A stretch of 64,000 nt of DNA, taken from positions 992,001 through 1,056,000 of the forward strand of contig NC_014960.1 of NCBI RefSeq assembly GCF_000199675.1, read 5' to 3'. This stretch comes from Anaerolinea thermophila UNI-1 (GTDB lineage: Bacteria > Chloroflexota > Anaerolineae > Anaerolineales > Anaerolineaceae). This document shows, one piece after another, positions 28,701 through 35,929 of the stretch (its first letter is position 1; each line of letters starts with the position of its first letter). Under the pieces are notes generated by a model. The model was not told where the DNA came from and ran no database searches. It worked only from the letters and a program-made list of their open reading frames with translations. A program made the position numbers and the translations under genes.

Positions 28701-29211
28701 CCTGGAATTACGCGATCAGGAAACGGAAGGACATACCCAGCGGGTAACCGAGATGACGGTAGAACTGGCACGCGCTTACGGGGTGCCTGAAGAAGATATT
28801 GCCCATATTCGCCGGGGAGCCTTGCTTCACGATATTGGCAAGATGGGAATACCCGACTCTATCCTCTTAAAGTCGGGCGAGTTAACCGAAGAAGAACGCG
28901 AGATTATGCGCATGCATCCGGTGCTGGCATATCGCATGCTGTCCGATATCAGTTTCCTGCGCAAAGCCATGGAAATTCCCTATTACCATCACGAACACTG
29001 GGATGGAAATGGGTATCCCTTTGGGCTAAAGGGGGAAAAAATTCCTCTCTCGGCTCGCTTGTTTGCGATTGTGGATGTCTGGGATGCTCTGCGTTCCGAC
29101 CGCCCCTATCGAAAAGCCTGGAGCCGTGCAGAGGTGATTGAATATATCCGTTCGCTCAGCGGGAAGCAGTTTGATCCTCATGTGGTGGAAATCTTCCTTA
29201 AAGTGGTTTGA
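25795..29211 (+). CDS. Multidomain membrane sensor with HD-GYP cyclic di-GMP phosphodiesterase domain
   Basis: The 1138-residue protein starts with a transmembrane helix (about 12-35), an extracytoplasmic Cache-like sensor to about 285, a second helix and a HAMP segment (TTQQIADGDFSTRTGMANEW). Two PAS domains (about 370-620) and two GAF domains (about 640-945) follow. The C-terminal HD-GYP domain is complete: HDIGK at about 1012 and HHEHWDGNGYP. It degrades cyclic di-GMP in response to an external and several internal signals. It stands across the IS element from the frameshifted diguanylate cyclase, so the two probably acted on the same nucleotide pool. Confidence 0.92.
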   Translation: MNLIRRFFRISRLRLAFLLFALILTLPAFGLNLASAMENRRRAEENAIAGMLSMVRMLSLAQERQIEASRQALAVLADLARQGNGDPEFCRQELTKQLERFRQYNFFVVVDQNGQVTCNVTQVHFEDLHGRMWFQYALSSRQFTVGEYRISPFTGTAELLVAYPFEVQEGHLSVMIAALNMEWLREAYQQSSLPPQSVITLTNASSIVLLRLPDPIGFIGRPIPEENFIPLKEDPTQVIIRGQSLDQVPRVFGVERLYNSVGDLVGYLFVGIPEVSLYREANQTLRRDAVLLGLVVLLSALLAWFGSEVVLLKNIRQMVRTTQQIADGDFSTRTGMANEWGELGVLGRAIDDMARALMDRERKVQQAVSALEESEALFRSLALSTSSAIFVYRGDKFIYLNPACEVLTGYPLEELRHIPFWQIVHPEDREMVRERGLARQRGEQVPNHYEFRILTKNGQTRWLDFTATLIQYMGQPAGLGTAFDITARKLAEETLRKSEQSFRLMFFNNPLPMYVYDQLTLQFLDVNRAALELYGYPREEFLAKRLPDLYHPEESKTLQEWLSQRIPGQLHSGESLHVLKDGRIIAVEEHAHSLPFEQHEAVLVVVYDITDRKKAERVLQRNLIELQTLYAVAVAGVESEDEDELISRFVKIVRTAFQLDHLGVGLLNETGDAVIVHPASYSGDENVRYESIPIDKGITGKVARTGITCRLSDVRLDPDYLEVRSQVRSELCVPIKLGGKVIGVVNAESYQLNAFSETDEHLLNALVGVLSSAFDRLRYVEAERRRRLEAEKLREVGAALTATRDLNTVLERILDNLREVVEYTSASIFLFVGNSVVMAAQRGLPASVVQELPRHIDRLSTSSIEQAKKGPMIIPDTRQSSRWQVLSGVEYIACWMGIPLVVEGRPIGMLNLDHQQAGFYTQEHLALAAGFAHQAAIAIDNARLFHELEQSNRDLIKAYDETIEGWSRALELRDQETEGHTQRVTEMTVELARAYGVPEEDIAHIRRGALLHDIGKMGIPDSILLKSGELTEEEREIMRMHPVLAYRMLSDISFLRKAMEIPYYHHEHWDGNGYPFGLKGEKIPLSARLFAIVDVWDALRSDRPYRKAWSRAEVIEYIRSLSGKQFDPHVVEIFLKVV

Positions 29212-29217
29212 TTCGGG

Positions 29218-30444
29218 TCATGCCTGTTTCAATGAACTTGCCCGAACCTTTTCCACCAAGATCATCCACCCCCAGATTGCCCAGAGAAGTACAGCAGGGC
29301 GCGTACCCCATGTGACTGCATCGGTTATTCCGTGAAAAACCAGCACCCAGAAAGCGCCAAGCCCTGCCGCTCCCGAAGCGCGAATCCACCAGGGGGCGGT
29401 CGAAGGCGTCCGATAGGCTCGCCATGCCCACTTAGTGCATTGCCAGAGGCATGCTAGCCACGCCAGTAAGCCAGGAATACCTGTATCCAGTGCAATCTGG
29501 ATGAACAGATTATGGGCATGCGAAGCAGGGGCAAGAGGGGAAGGCATGGGAAAGAGATGATTAACCGCCAGTCCATAGGTTCCCATGCCGGTACCGCTTA
29601 ATGGAAAGATTTCGATCAGCCAGAGACCGCGCTGCCATAAAGCCTGGCGCAGGTCCAGCGAGGCTTCTGCCGAACTGAACCAGTACAGAGGCTTGATGAG
29701 GGAGTGCATGCTGGGAAAGATCAGCCATCCGATGACCCCCAGCACAGTGATTCCCAATAGAGCGGGTAGTTTCCAGCGCAGGATGACCAGCAGAATCAGG
29801 CTGGTCAGCGCTGCCAGCAATGCTCCCCGCGAGAGGGTGAGCGCCAGGACTGCAAGGACGAGGCTGCCTGTCAGCAGGGCAACAGGGGCACGGAGCAGGT
29901 GAATGCGCCCTTTGCCCCATAAGAAAATTGCCGCGGAAACAGGGAGTAGCAGAGCCAGATTCCCTGCAAACACGTTGGGATGTACCTTTTCACCCAATTG
30001 AGGAAGATAGCCTATCCAGTCCAATGGATTGAGCATTGGAATTTTGTTTGGCACCCATTGAATGGTGAATAATCCGACTCCTGCCAGAATGACACTGAGA
30101 AGTGCTATCCCGTAAAGAATCAGGCGTAAGTCCAGGTCTTCTTTCTGGCGAGCAAGGGCGTAGCAGACTCCAATCCCGCTTAAGGCACGGGCAATTTGTT
30201 CGGCTGTCCAATCTTTGAGGGGGCTGACCCAATAAGAAATGCAAAAGGCGAGTAAAATAATCAACACAGGGACATCTAAAGGGGTTCTACGGTCTTTGCG
30301 CTCGTGAAGTAACCAGAACACTGGGATGAGCATCACCGAGAGAATGAGCGCGTTGCGGCTGAACAATCCCAACCCCGCACCAGCCAGCAGTATGGGAAGT
30401 TCCAGTGAGAGCCATGTTCGGCGAAGAGAGAACCAAACGCGCAT
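29218..30444 (-). CDS. O-antigen ligase/polymerase-like membrane protein
   Basis: The product of about 408 residues has eleven or twelve hydrophobic helices. The Wzy_C-type signature is visible near 320-345 (SHAHNLFIQIALDTGIPGLL), and GEKVHPNVFAGNLALLLPVS precedes it. These proteins polymerise or transfer surface glycans. No glycosyltransferase cluster adjoins it. I use the ATG at 30444, although a TTG at 30447 is possible. It is convergent with the HD-GYP gene, six bases apart, and divergent from the TPR-like gene. Confidence 0.82.
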   Translation of the reverse strand: MRVWFSLRRTWLSLELPILLAGAGLGLFSRNALILSVMLIPVFWLLHERKDRRTPLDVPVLIILLAFCISYWVSPLKDWTAEQIARALSGIGVCYALARQKEDLDLRLILYGIALLSVILAGVGLFTIQWVPNKIPMLNPLDWIGYLPQLGEKVHPNVFAGNLALLLPVSAAIFLWGKGRIHLLRAPVALLTGSLVLAVLALTLSRGALLAALTSLILLVILRWKLPALLGITVLGVIGWLIFPSMHSLIKPLYWFSSAEASLDLRQALWQRGLWLIEIFPLSGTGMGTYGLAVNHLFPMPSPLAPASHAHNLFIQIALDTGIPGLLAWLACLWQCTKWAWRAYRTPSTAPWWIRASGAAGLGAFWVLVFHGITDAVTWGTRPAVLLWAIWGWMILVEKVRASSLKQA

Positions 30445-30464
30445 CAAAATTTAGTATAACCCCA

Positions 30465-31184
30465 TTGTTTTCATGGGTTCGCCAAAATCCTATGGGAACA
30501 TTCGTCTTGCTTGTGTTTTTGGGGTTGTTGCTAAGTGGTGCCCTCTGGCGAGCCATACAGGTCAACCAGGCAGGCATTGACGTGCTGCATGCCCTGAGCC
30601 ATCAAAATTCTGGAGAACTACAACGGTTTGTGAATCGCTGGTCTGAAGATCCACCACAGGATTGCCGCCTTGTATGGCTCTCAGCGATGGCTATGGTTGG
30701 AAAGCAGGGGGTATTGCCCAGTCATGAGGTTCTGCATAACGCGATTCGCTGTCAGCCAGAGTACCTTGCCGCTTTAGAGGGATTAGCGCCCTATGATGTG
30801 CGCCTTGCGGAAGAGGTTGTGCGTATGTACCCCCGCAACTCATCAGCCCTGATGTGGCTTGCTCAGGTCAAGGAACGCTTCGACCGTGCCCAGGCAGCGG
30901 AGTTGTACGAAATCGTTACCCGCGTGGATGCAACCAATGGGCTGGCATGGTGCCGCCTGGGGGCGCAGCGTCAGAATGAGGGAGACCTGAGCGGGGCTCT
31001 GAAAGCCTTTCAGGAATGCTGTCAGCACGGTGACCCGGGCTCTAATGGATGCTGGCGGGCAGGTGGAATCCTGGAGAAGCAGGGCAGGCTTGAAGAAGCC
31101 ATCTTCTGGTATAACCAGAGTCGTTTTGCTGAAGCCCTGAAACGCGCTCGTGAATTACAAAGTCAACTATCCCCTTCTCCATGA
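30465..31184 (+). CDS. Membrane-anchored TPR-like protein
   Basis: The start is uncertain. A GTG at 30405 would overlap the divergent neighbour, an ATG at 30492 would lose the basic residues before the helix, and the TTG at 30465 avoids both. From the TTG the product has 239 residues, with a transmembrane helix near residues 12-28 (LLVFLGLLLSGALW) and an all-helical remainder. That remainder has TPR-like repeats: LAQVKERFDRAQAAELYEIV, AWCRLGAQRQNEGDLSGALK and GCWRAGGILEKQGRLEEAIF. It is probably a scaffold on the outer face of the membrane. It may share a divergent promoter with the ligase-like gene. Function unknown. Confidence 0.7.
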   Translation: MFSWVRQNPMGTFVLLVFLGLLLSGALWRAIQVNQAGIDVLHALSHQNSGELQRFVNRWSEDPPQDCRLVWLSAMAMVGKQGVLPSHEVLHNAIRCQPEYLAALEGLAPYDVRLAEEVVRMYPRNSSALMWLAQVKERFDRAQAAELYEIVTRVDATNGLAWCRLGAQRQNEGDLSGALKAFQECCQHGDPGSNGCWRAGGILEKQGRLEEAIFWYNQSRFAEALKRARELQSQLSPSP

Positions 31185-31229
31185 AAGATTTTTCCTCAAA
31201 TTCTCTTTTTAGACAATTGTGGTATATTT

Positions 31230-32861
31230 ATGCATATGTCTGAGCAGAAACCTGGTGCCAAGCACTCTCCAAAAAGCAAACGCGCTTCCGTCAAGCCACC
31301 GCGGGTGAGCAATGTGGAAGAGCCTACCGAAAACGAAATGGATGTCACCATTCCGCTCCCCGAAGAAGCGGAAGAAGAGGTGTTGCTGGAAAAAGATCTG
31401 ATAGAAGATACAGAAGCCGACTCTCTGGTGGAAGACTGGCAGGAACTGGCTCTGGAGGAACCAGGCGATTTGCTTGATGAGTCGCTGGCAACACTGGAAT
31501 TCTCCGAAGACCCGGTGCGTTTGTACCTGAAAGAAATCGGACAGATTAACTTGCTGGATGCCGATAGCGAGTTTCGCCTGGCAGCACGCATTGAAGCCTG
31601 GCGTCATCTGGAGGCTTTGGAAAAGCATCTTGCCCCCAAGGACGGCACAGGGTACTATTCCTCGTTGTATCAGGTGATTGCGCGAGAATTACTTACCGAG
31701 TGGAGCCGCTTGGAAGAGGATGCTCACAACCTTCAGCAAGGTGAACTGCCTGATTTAAGCCTGATTCTGGCAGAGGCTCAATTACTGCGTTCGCATTGGC
31801 AAGCCAGCGAACCCAGTTATCTGCGCACGTATCTGGATAATGGCTTATGGGGCAAGGACCCGTTGTGGGAGGGGTTGGTGCGTCACGCTTTTAGTGTGTT
31901 CATCAACCTGTATGTTTTGCCCCCGCAACTGGCACAGCCACTGATGAATTATTTACGTGAGGTGCATGCCCTGCCGCGGGTGGAGTTTTTTGTTGAACAC
32001 ATGCCCGATGAAGACATACTTGCCGAGGAAGTGGAAGGCGTTCGTCGGCGTGCCGAAGATGCTAACCAGACGCTGATTCGTGCTAACCTGCGTCTGGTGG
32101 TAAGCATTGCCAAGCGCTATCTGGGTAGAGGGGTGTCTTTCCTTGACCTGATTCAGGAAGGCAATTTGGGGCTTCTGCGGGCGGTCAATAAATTTGATCC
32201 CACGCGAGGGTACAAGTTCTCTACGTACGCTACATGGTGGATTCGCCAGTCCATCAGCCGCTACATTGCCGAGCAAGCCCGCACCATTCGCATCCCGGTA
32301 CATTTGTTCGAATCCATCACCCGCCTGCTGCGGGTTCAACGCACCCTCATTCAGCAGTTGGGGCGTGAACCAACGGCAGAAGAACTTGCTCTGGAGGCGG
32401 GTTTCCTCTCCGATGAGGATGCCCAAGCCATTCGCAAAGCCCGCGCAGAAGGCAAGTCCATTGACCCTGAACTGATGCGCCGCTGGAATTTTGCCACCAG
32501 CAAGGTACAGCGGGTACTGCAATCTGCCGAAGAACCCGTTTCGCTGGAGCGTCCGGTAGGCGATGAAGACAGCAGTCAACTGGGGGATTTCATTGAAGAT
32601 GACGAGGCTTTGGAGCCGATGGATGCCGCTGCGCGTGAGATGCTCCGTGAACAGGTGCAGAATGCCCTGAGCATCCTTTCCGAGCGCGAACGGCAGGTGC
32701 TCGAATTGCGCTTTGGTTTGATTGATGGCAAAGACCATACGCTGGAAGAGGTTAGCCGTTATTTCAATGTAACTCGTGAGCGTATTCGTCAAATCGAAGC
32801 CAAAGCCTTAAGGAAACTGCGTCACCCGACCCGCAGTCGTCATCTGCGGGAGTATCTCTAG
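31230..32861 (+). CDS. rpoD: Primary RNA polymerase sigma factor (sigma-70/SigA)
   Basis: The 543-residue protein has an unusually acidic N-terminus of about 95 residues, then region 1.2 (DPVRLYLKEIGQINLL). A family-type non-conserved insert follows. Region 2 reads ANLRLVVSIAKRYLGRG, FLDLIQEGNLGLLRAVNKFD and YKFSTYATWWIRQSISRYIA. Region 3 and the region 4 helix-turn-helix (LEEVSRYFNVTRERIRQIEA) complete it. It directs core polymerase to housekeeping promoters of the TTGACA/TATAAT type seen in this window. The TATATT just before the start codon suggests a very short leader. A strong terminator follows at 32870. Confidence 0.95.
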   Translation: MHMSEQKPGAKHSPKSKRASVKPPRVSNVEEPTENEMDVTIPLPEEAEEEVLLEKDLIEDTEADSLVEDWQELALEEPGDLLDESLATLEFSEDPVRLYLKEIGQINLLDADSEFRLAARIEAWRHLEALEKHLAPKDGTGYYSSLYQVIARELLTEWSRLEEDAHNLQQGELPDLSLILAEAQLLRSHWQASEPSYLRTYLDNGLWGKDPLWEGLVRHAFSVFINLYVLPPQLAQPLMNYLREVHALPRVEFFVEHMPDEDILAEEVEGVRRRAEDANQTLIRANLRLVVSIAKRYLGRGVSFLDLIQEGNLGLLRAVNKFDPTRGYKFSTYATWWIRQSISRYIAEQARTIRIPVHLFESITRLLRVQRTLIQQLGREPTAEELALEAGFLSDEDAQAIRKARAEGKSIDPELMRRWNFATSKVQRVLQSAEEPVSLERPVGDEDSSQLGDFIEDDEALEPMDAAAREMLREQVQNALSILSERERQVLELRFGLIDGKDHTLEEVSRYFNVTRERIRQIEAKALRKLRHPTRSRHLREYL

Positions 32862-32869
32862 TGAATTTG

Positions 32870-32896
32870 AGGCTGTGCATTTGCACAGCCTTTTTG
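32870..32896 (+). terminator. Terminator of the sigma factor gene
   Basis: AGGCTGTGCA at 32870-32879 pairs with TGCACAGCCT at 32882-32891 and a run of five T follows. Confidence 0.92.
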
Positions 32897-32984
32897 TACA
32901 TGGCACGTTTCTGGCATCCTTTCCCAATTGAAAGGAATTTATAAGGTGAGTGCAAAGTCAGTCTTTGTATAATTAGGGCGGACT

Positions 32985-35204
32985 ATGGCGAATCGTGTCT
33001 TGTTGATTCAGTCGGATATGCGCCCCGCGCAACCACTGGCGCGTTATTTCAAGCAACGCGGCGATGAAGTGTGGCAGGCCTGGGATTTAGGGCAAGCCCA
33101 GGCATTGGTGCAACAGGTGAAACCTCACCTCGTGTTTTTCGATTTGCATTTTCCCAGCAATGAATGGTGGGTGTTCCTGCGAAATTTGCGCCAGTTCCAC
33201 CCGCAGACCAAAATCATCATGACCAATAAGTACCCCGATTTGCAACGGGAGTTGAAAGCCCGCGAACAGGGGGTACAGGTGTTCCTGCGACAGCCCTTCT
33301 CTCAGCGCTGGATTGAGGGAGCCTTACGGCGAGTGTACGAGCAGACACAGCCTCGTCCTGCTCAGGCTCTCTTGCCGCCACGCACCATCCAGGTGCGCGT
33401 CCCCGTGCGGGTAAAAATTATTCTCCCCTATCTGGTGCTGGCGTTGCTCTTTGCGCTGGCAAGCGCCTATGTGGTCAGTCGTATCCTGATGGAATCCAGC
33501 CAATCCCGCTTTCTGAATCAACTATATGCCACAGGCAAGCAAGCGCAGGACTGGTTTGTCCAGGAAGAAGACCGTCTGTTGGGGACTTTGCGTCAGGTTG
33601 CTAACACTGACGGAGTGGCAGCAGCGCTTCAACAAGGGGATGCCGAATCTCTGCGTGTGCTGGTCTTACCGGTGGCGGTGAATGCTCGGGAAGAAGAAAT
33701 TACCCTGCTTAATCTTTCGGGGGAGAGCGTTCTCACTCTGTTCGCCACCCCTGGAAGTGCTGGCGCCAGTTATGAGTCCTCGAGGGGAAATACCGCCTAT
33801 GGAACGTGGGCTTTTGTTCAGCGCACCCTGCGTGGAGAGACGGATGAATTGGGGGATAAATTTGCCGGTGTTGGGGAAGGCCCGCTGGGGAAAACTTTTT
33901 ACGTTAGTGGACCGGTCTTCAACGCAGAAGGCGTTCAGGTGGGGGTGGTTCTGGTGGGAAAGACCCTCAGTAGCATTGCCCGCGAGGTTTCGGAGGATAC
34001 GCTCAGCGCGGCAACCTTCTACGATTTGAATGGGCAGGTGCTGGCGTCTTCCCTCTTTTCTGCTGGTCTCTCTTTACCCATCTCCGGAGAGGTAGTTCAG
34101 CAAGTGCTCTCGGTGCAGGATCAGAGCAGTTTAACCCGTGATCTGACCCTCTCTTCCCTGGATTACACCGAGGTATTGGGACCCTGGGAGGTCCGCGGCG
34201 GCTCTGACCTGGGTGTGGTGGGAATCTCGCTCGCCAAAGCCTTCTTGATTCGTACCAGCCGGGCAACACAGGTACAGATTTTCTCCCTGGTACTGGCAGG
34301 TATCTTGTTGGTGATCCTGGTGGGTTTGGGACTGGCAAATCTTTTTACCCGTCCTGTTCTCCGCCTGCTGGAAGCCTCGGCGGAGGTAGCCAAAGGCAAT
34401 CTGGAAGTTAAGGTGGATGCAGAGGGCAACGATGAGTTAGCCGTGCTTTCTCAGGCGTTCAATTCTATGGTGGCGGGTTTACAGGAAGGTTCGATTTATC
34501 GTGACCTGTTAGGGCGTACTGTCAGCCCGGAGGTGCGCGAGCAGTTGCGTCAGACGTTTACTTCGGGAAATTTGCGTCTGGAAGGTCAGGAAGCCGTGGC
34601 AACTATTTTGATGACCGATATTCGCGGCTTTACCTCGCTTTCCGAAAAAGTGGATCCAGCCACAGTCTTCCAGTGGCTGAACGAATACTTTGAGCATATT
34701 GTGCCTGTGATTACAGCATATGGTGGTGTAGTGAATAAATTTGATGGAGATGCTGTGCTGGCGTTCTTTGGTATTCTACCGCGACTGGTCAGCCCCAAGC
34801 AATCGGCGTTGTCTGCCTGCCAGGCGGCGGTGGAGATTCTGGAAGCCATCGAGCAATTCAACCTGCAAAGACGTGCGCGCGGTGAGCCGCAATTGATTAC
34901 CGGAATAGGAGTGCATACCGGCGTAGTCATGGCAGGGGGATTGGGTACGTCCGATCGCCTGCACTATACCGTTATTGGCGATACGGTGAATACTGCACAG
35001 CGTATTGAAGCCCTGACCCGGGAACTTTTCGATGGATCAGCGGTGTTAATCAGTGAAGCCACCTATCTTGCTCTAGCGGAGCATCGTGAGAAGTTTCAAC
35101 TGCGCTCCATGGGAGAACAAAGTGTCAAGGGCAAGAGCGAGAAGTTGTCTGTGTATCAACTCCTGCCTGTCAGAGGAAGCGGCAAATGGGAGGCAATGCT
35201 ATGA
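32985..35204 (+). CDS. Class III adenylate/guanylate cyclase with receiver-like N-terminus, Cache-like sensor and HAMP
   Basis: The 739-residue protein opens with a receiver-like fold (VVFFDLHFP, Asp53), but the invariant Lys is replaced (FLRQPFS), so phosphorylation is doubtful. A transmembrane helix near 143-165, an extracytoplasmic sensor to about 415, a second helix and HAMP (ASAEVAKGNLEVKVDAEGND) follow. The C-terminal class III cyclase domain has both metal aspartates (MTDIRGFTSLSEK near 544 and NKFDGDAVLAFFG near 587) and YTVIGDTVNTAQRIE. It should make cAMP or cGMP in response to an external signal. A -10-like TATAAT lies 11 bases before the ATG, leaving a very short leader. Confidence 0.9.
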   Translation: MANRVLLIQSDMRPAQPLARYFKQRGDEVWQAWDLGQAQALVQQVKPHLVFFDLHFPSNEWWVFLRNLRQFHPQTKIIMTNKYPDLQRELKAREQGVQVFLRQPFSQRWIEGALRRVYEQTQPRPAQALLPPRTIQVRVPVRVKIILPYLVLALLFALASAYVVSRILMESSQSRFLNQLYATGKQAQDWFVQEEDRLLGTLRQVANTDGVAAALQQGDAESLRVLVLPVAVNAREEEITLLNLSGESVLTLFATPGSAGASYESSRGNTAYGTWAFVQRTLRGETDELGDKFAGVGEGPLGKTFYVSGPVFNAEGVQVGVVLVGKTLSSIAREVSEDTLSAATFYDLNGQVLASSLFSAGLSLPISGEVVQQVLSVQDQSSLTRDLTLSSLDYTEVLGPWEVRGGSDLGVVGISLAKAFLIRTSRATQVQIFSLVLAGILLVILVGLGLANLFTRPVLRLLEASAEVAKGNLEVKVDAEGNDELAVLSQAFNSMVAGLQEGSIYRDLLGRTVSPEVREQLRQTFTSGNLRLEGQEAVATILMTDIRGFTSLSEKVDPATVFQWLNEYFEHIVPVITAYGGVVNKFDGDAVLAFFGILPRLVSPKQSALSACQAAVEILEAIEQFNLQRRARGEPQLITGIGVHTGVVMAGGLGTSDRLHYTVIGDTVNTAQRIEALTRELFDGSAVLISEATYLALAEHREKFQLRSMGEQSVKGKSEKLSVYQLLPVRGSGKWEAML

Positions 35205-35920
35205 CTACGCTGGCATCTTCCCGGCAACAATCTGATCGCCACTGGTGGTTGTGGTTCCTGCTATTTTCTTTGATTTTTCTTCTCGGTGTAGCCGTTCTGG
35301 CATTGTTTGTCTTTTCTGCCGAATGGGTACAAGCCTCGGGACTTCTTCCTGCATCCCTGCGTTCCGGGCTCGCCGCAGATTACAGCGCAGATTTGCGGGC
35401 TTACTCGTTTCGGGCATTACAGATGGGGGTGATAGAGGAAGCCATTCGAGACCGTGAGCGTTTGGGCGAGCCGGCAGGTAGCAGCATGTTACCCACGCTT
35501 GCCATTTTCTTGCAAACTCCTGTGCCCACTATCACACCTACGGGGTTTGCCGGGTTTAATCCCACTGCAACGGCGGGAACCTCTCCAACCCCAACGTTGC
35601 CCTTTCAGGAAGCCACGCCGACGGGGCTCATCACACAAACCCCTACGGCTACGCTGATTCTTTCGTCTACGCCTACGCTGGTGCGGAGTGCTACTCCAAC
35701 GCAGTCACCCACCTCTACCTTGCCAGCCAGTTCACCTACCCGAACGCCTGCCAATACACGCCCGCCCTTCCCCATCACAATGACCCCATCAGCAACCCGT
35801 CCAACATCTACCCCGCCTGCTCCTCCAACGCCTACTCACACCTTGCCGCCGCCTCCTCCTTCGCCCACTCCTTACCAGCCCCCGATAGAGACTCCTCCAC
35901 CTCCAACGCCGTATCCATAA
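35201..35920 (+). CDS. Membrane-anchored protein with a long Thr/Pro-rich tail
   Basis: The ATG at 35201 overlaps the cyclase stop as ATGA and has GGGAGG upstream, so translation is coupled; the product has 239 residues. A single transmembrane helix lies at about 14-38 (WLWFLLFSLIFLLGVAVLAL). Residues 40-95 form a small charged domain, and the last 130 residues are almost only Thr, Pro, Ser and Ala. Such a tail resembles cell-wall or surface spacers of this phylum. The coupling suggests it works with the cyclase sensor, but no domain is recognised. Confidence 0.72.
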   Translation: MTTLASSRQQSDRHWWLWFLLFSLIFLLGVAVLALFVFSAEWVQASGLLPASLRSGLAADYSADLRAYSFRALQMGVIEEAIRDRERLGEPAGSSMLPTLAIFLQTPVPTITPTGFAGFNPTATAGTSPTPTLPFQEATPTGLITQTPTATLILSSTPTLVRSATPTQSPTSTLPASSPTRTPANTRPPFPITMTPSATRPTSTPPAPPTPTHTLPPPPPSPTPYQPPIETPPPPTPYP

Positions 35921-35929
35921 ACCACTGCC

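Noticed and set aside
31953..32792. Open frame on the minus strand opposite rpoD (279 codons)
   Set aside because: It is antisense to the conserved sigma factor regions and shows no protein-like features.
35500..35900. Repetitive Thr/Pro codons as a possible DNA tandem repeat or CRISPR
   Set aside because: The repeats are irregular at the DNA level and explained by a low-complexity protein tail in one open frame; there are no regular spacers.
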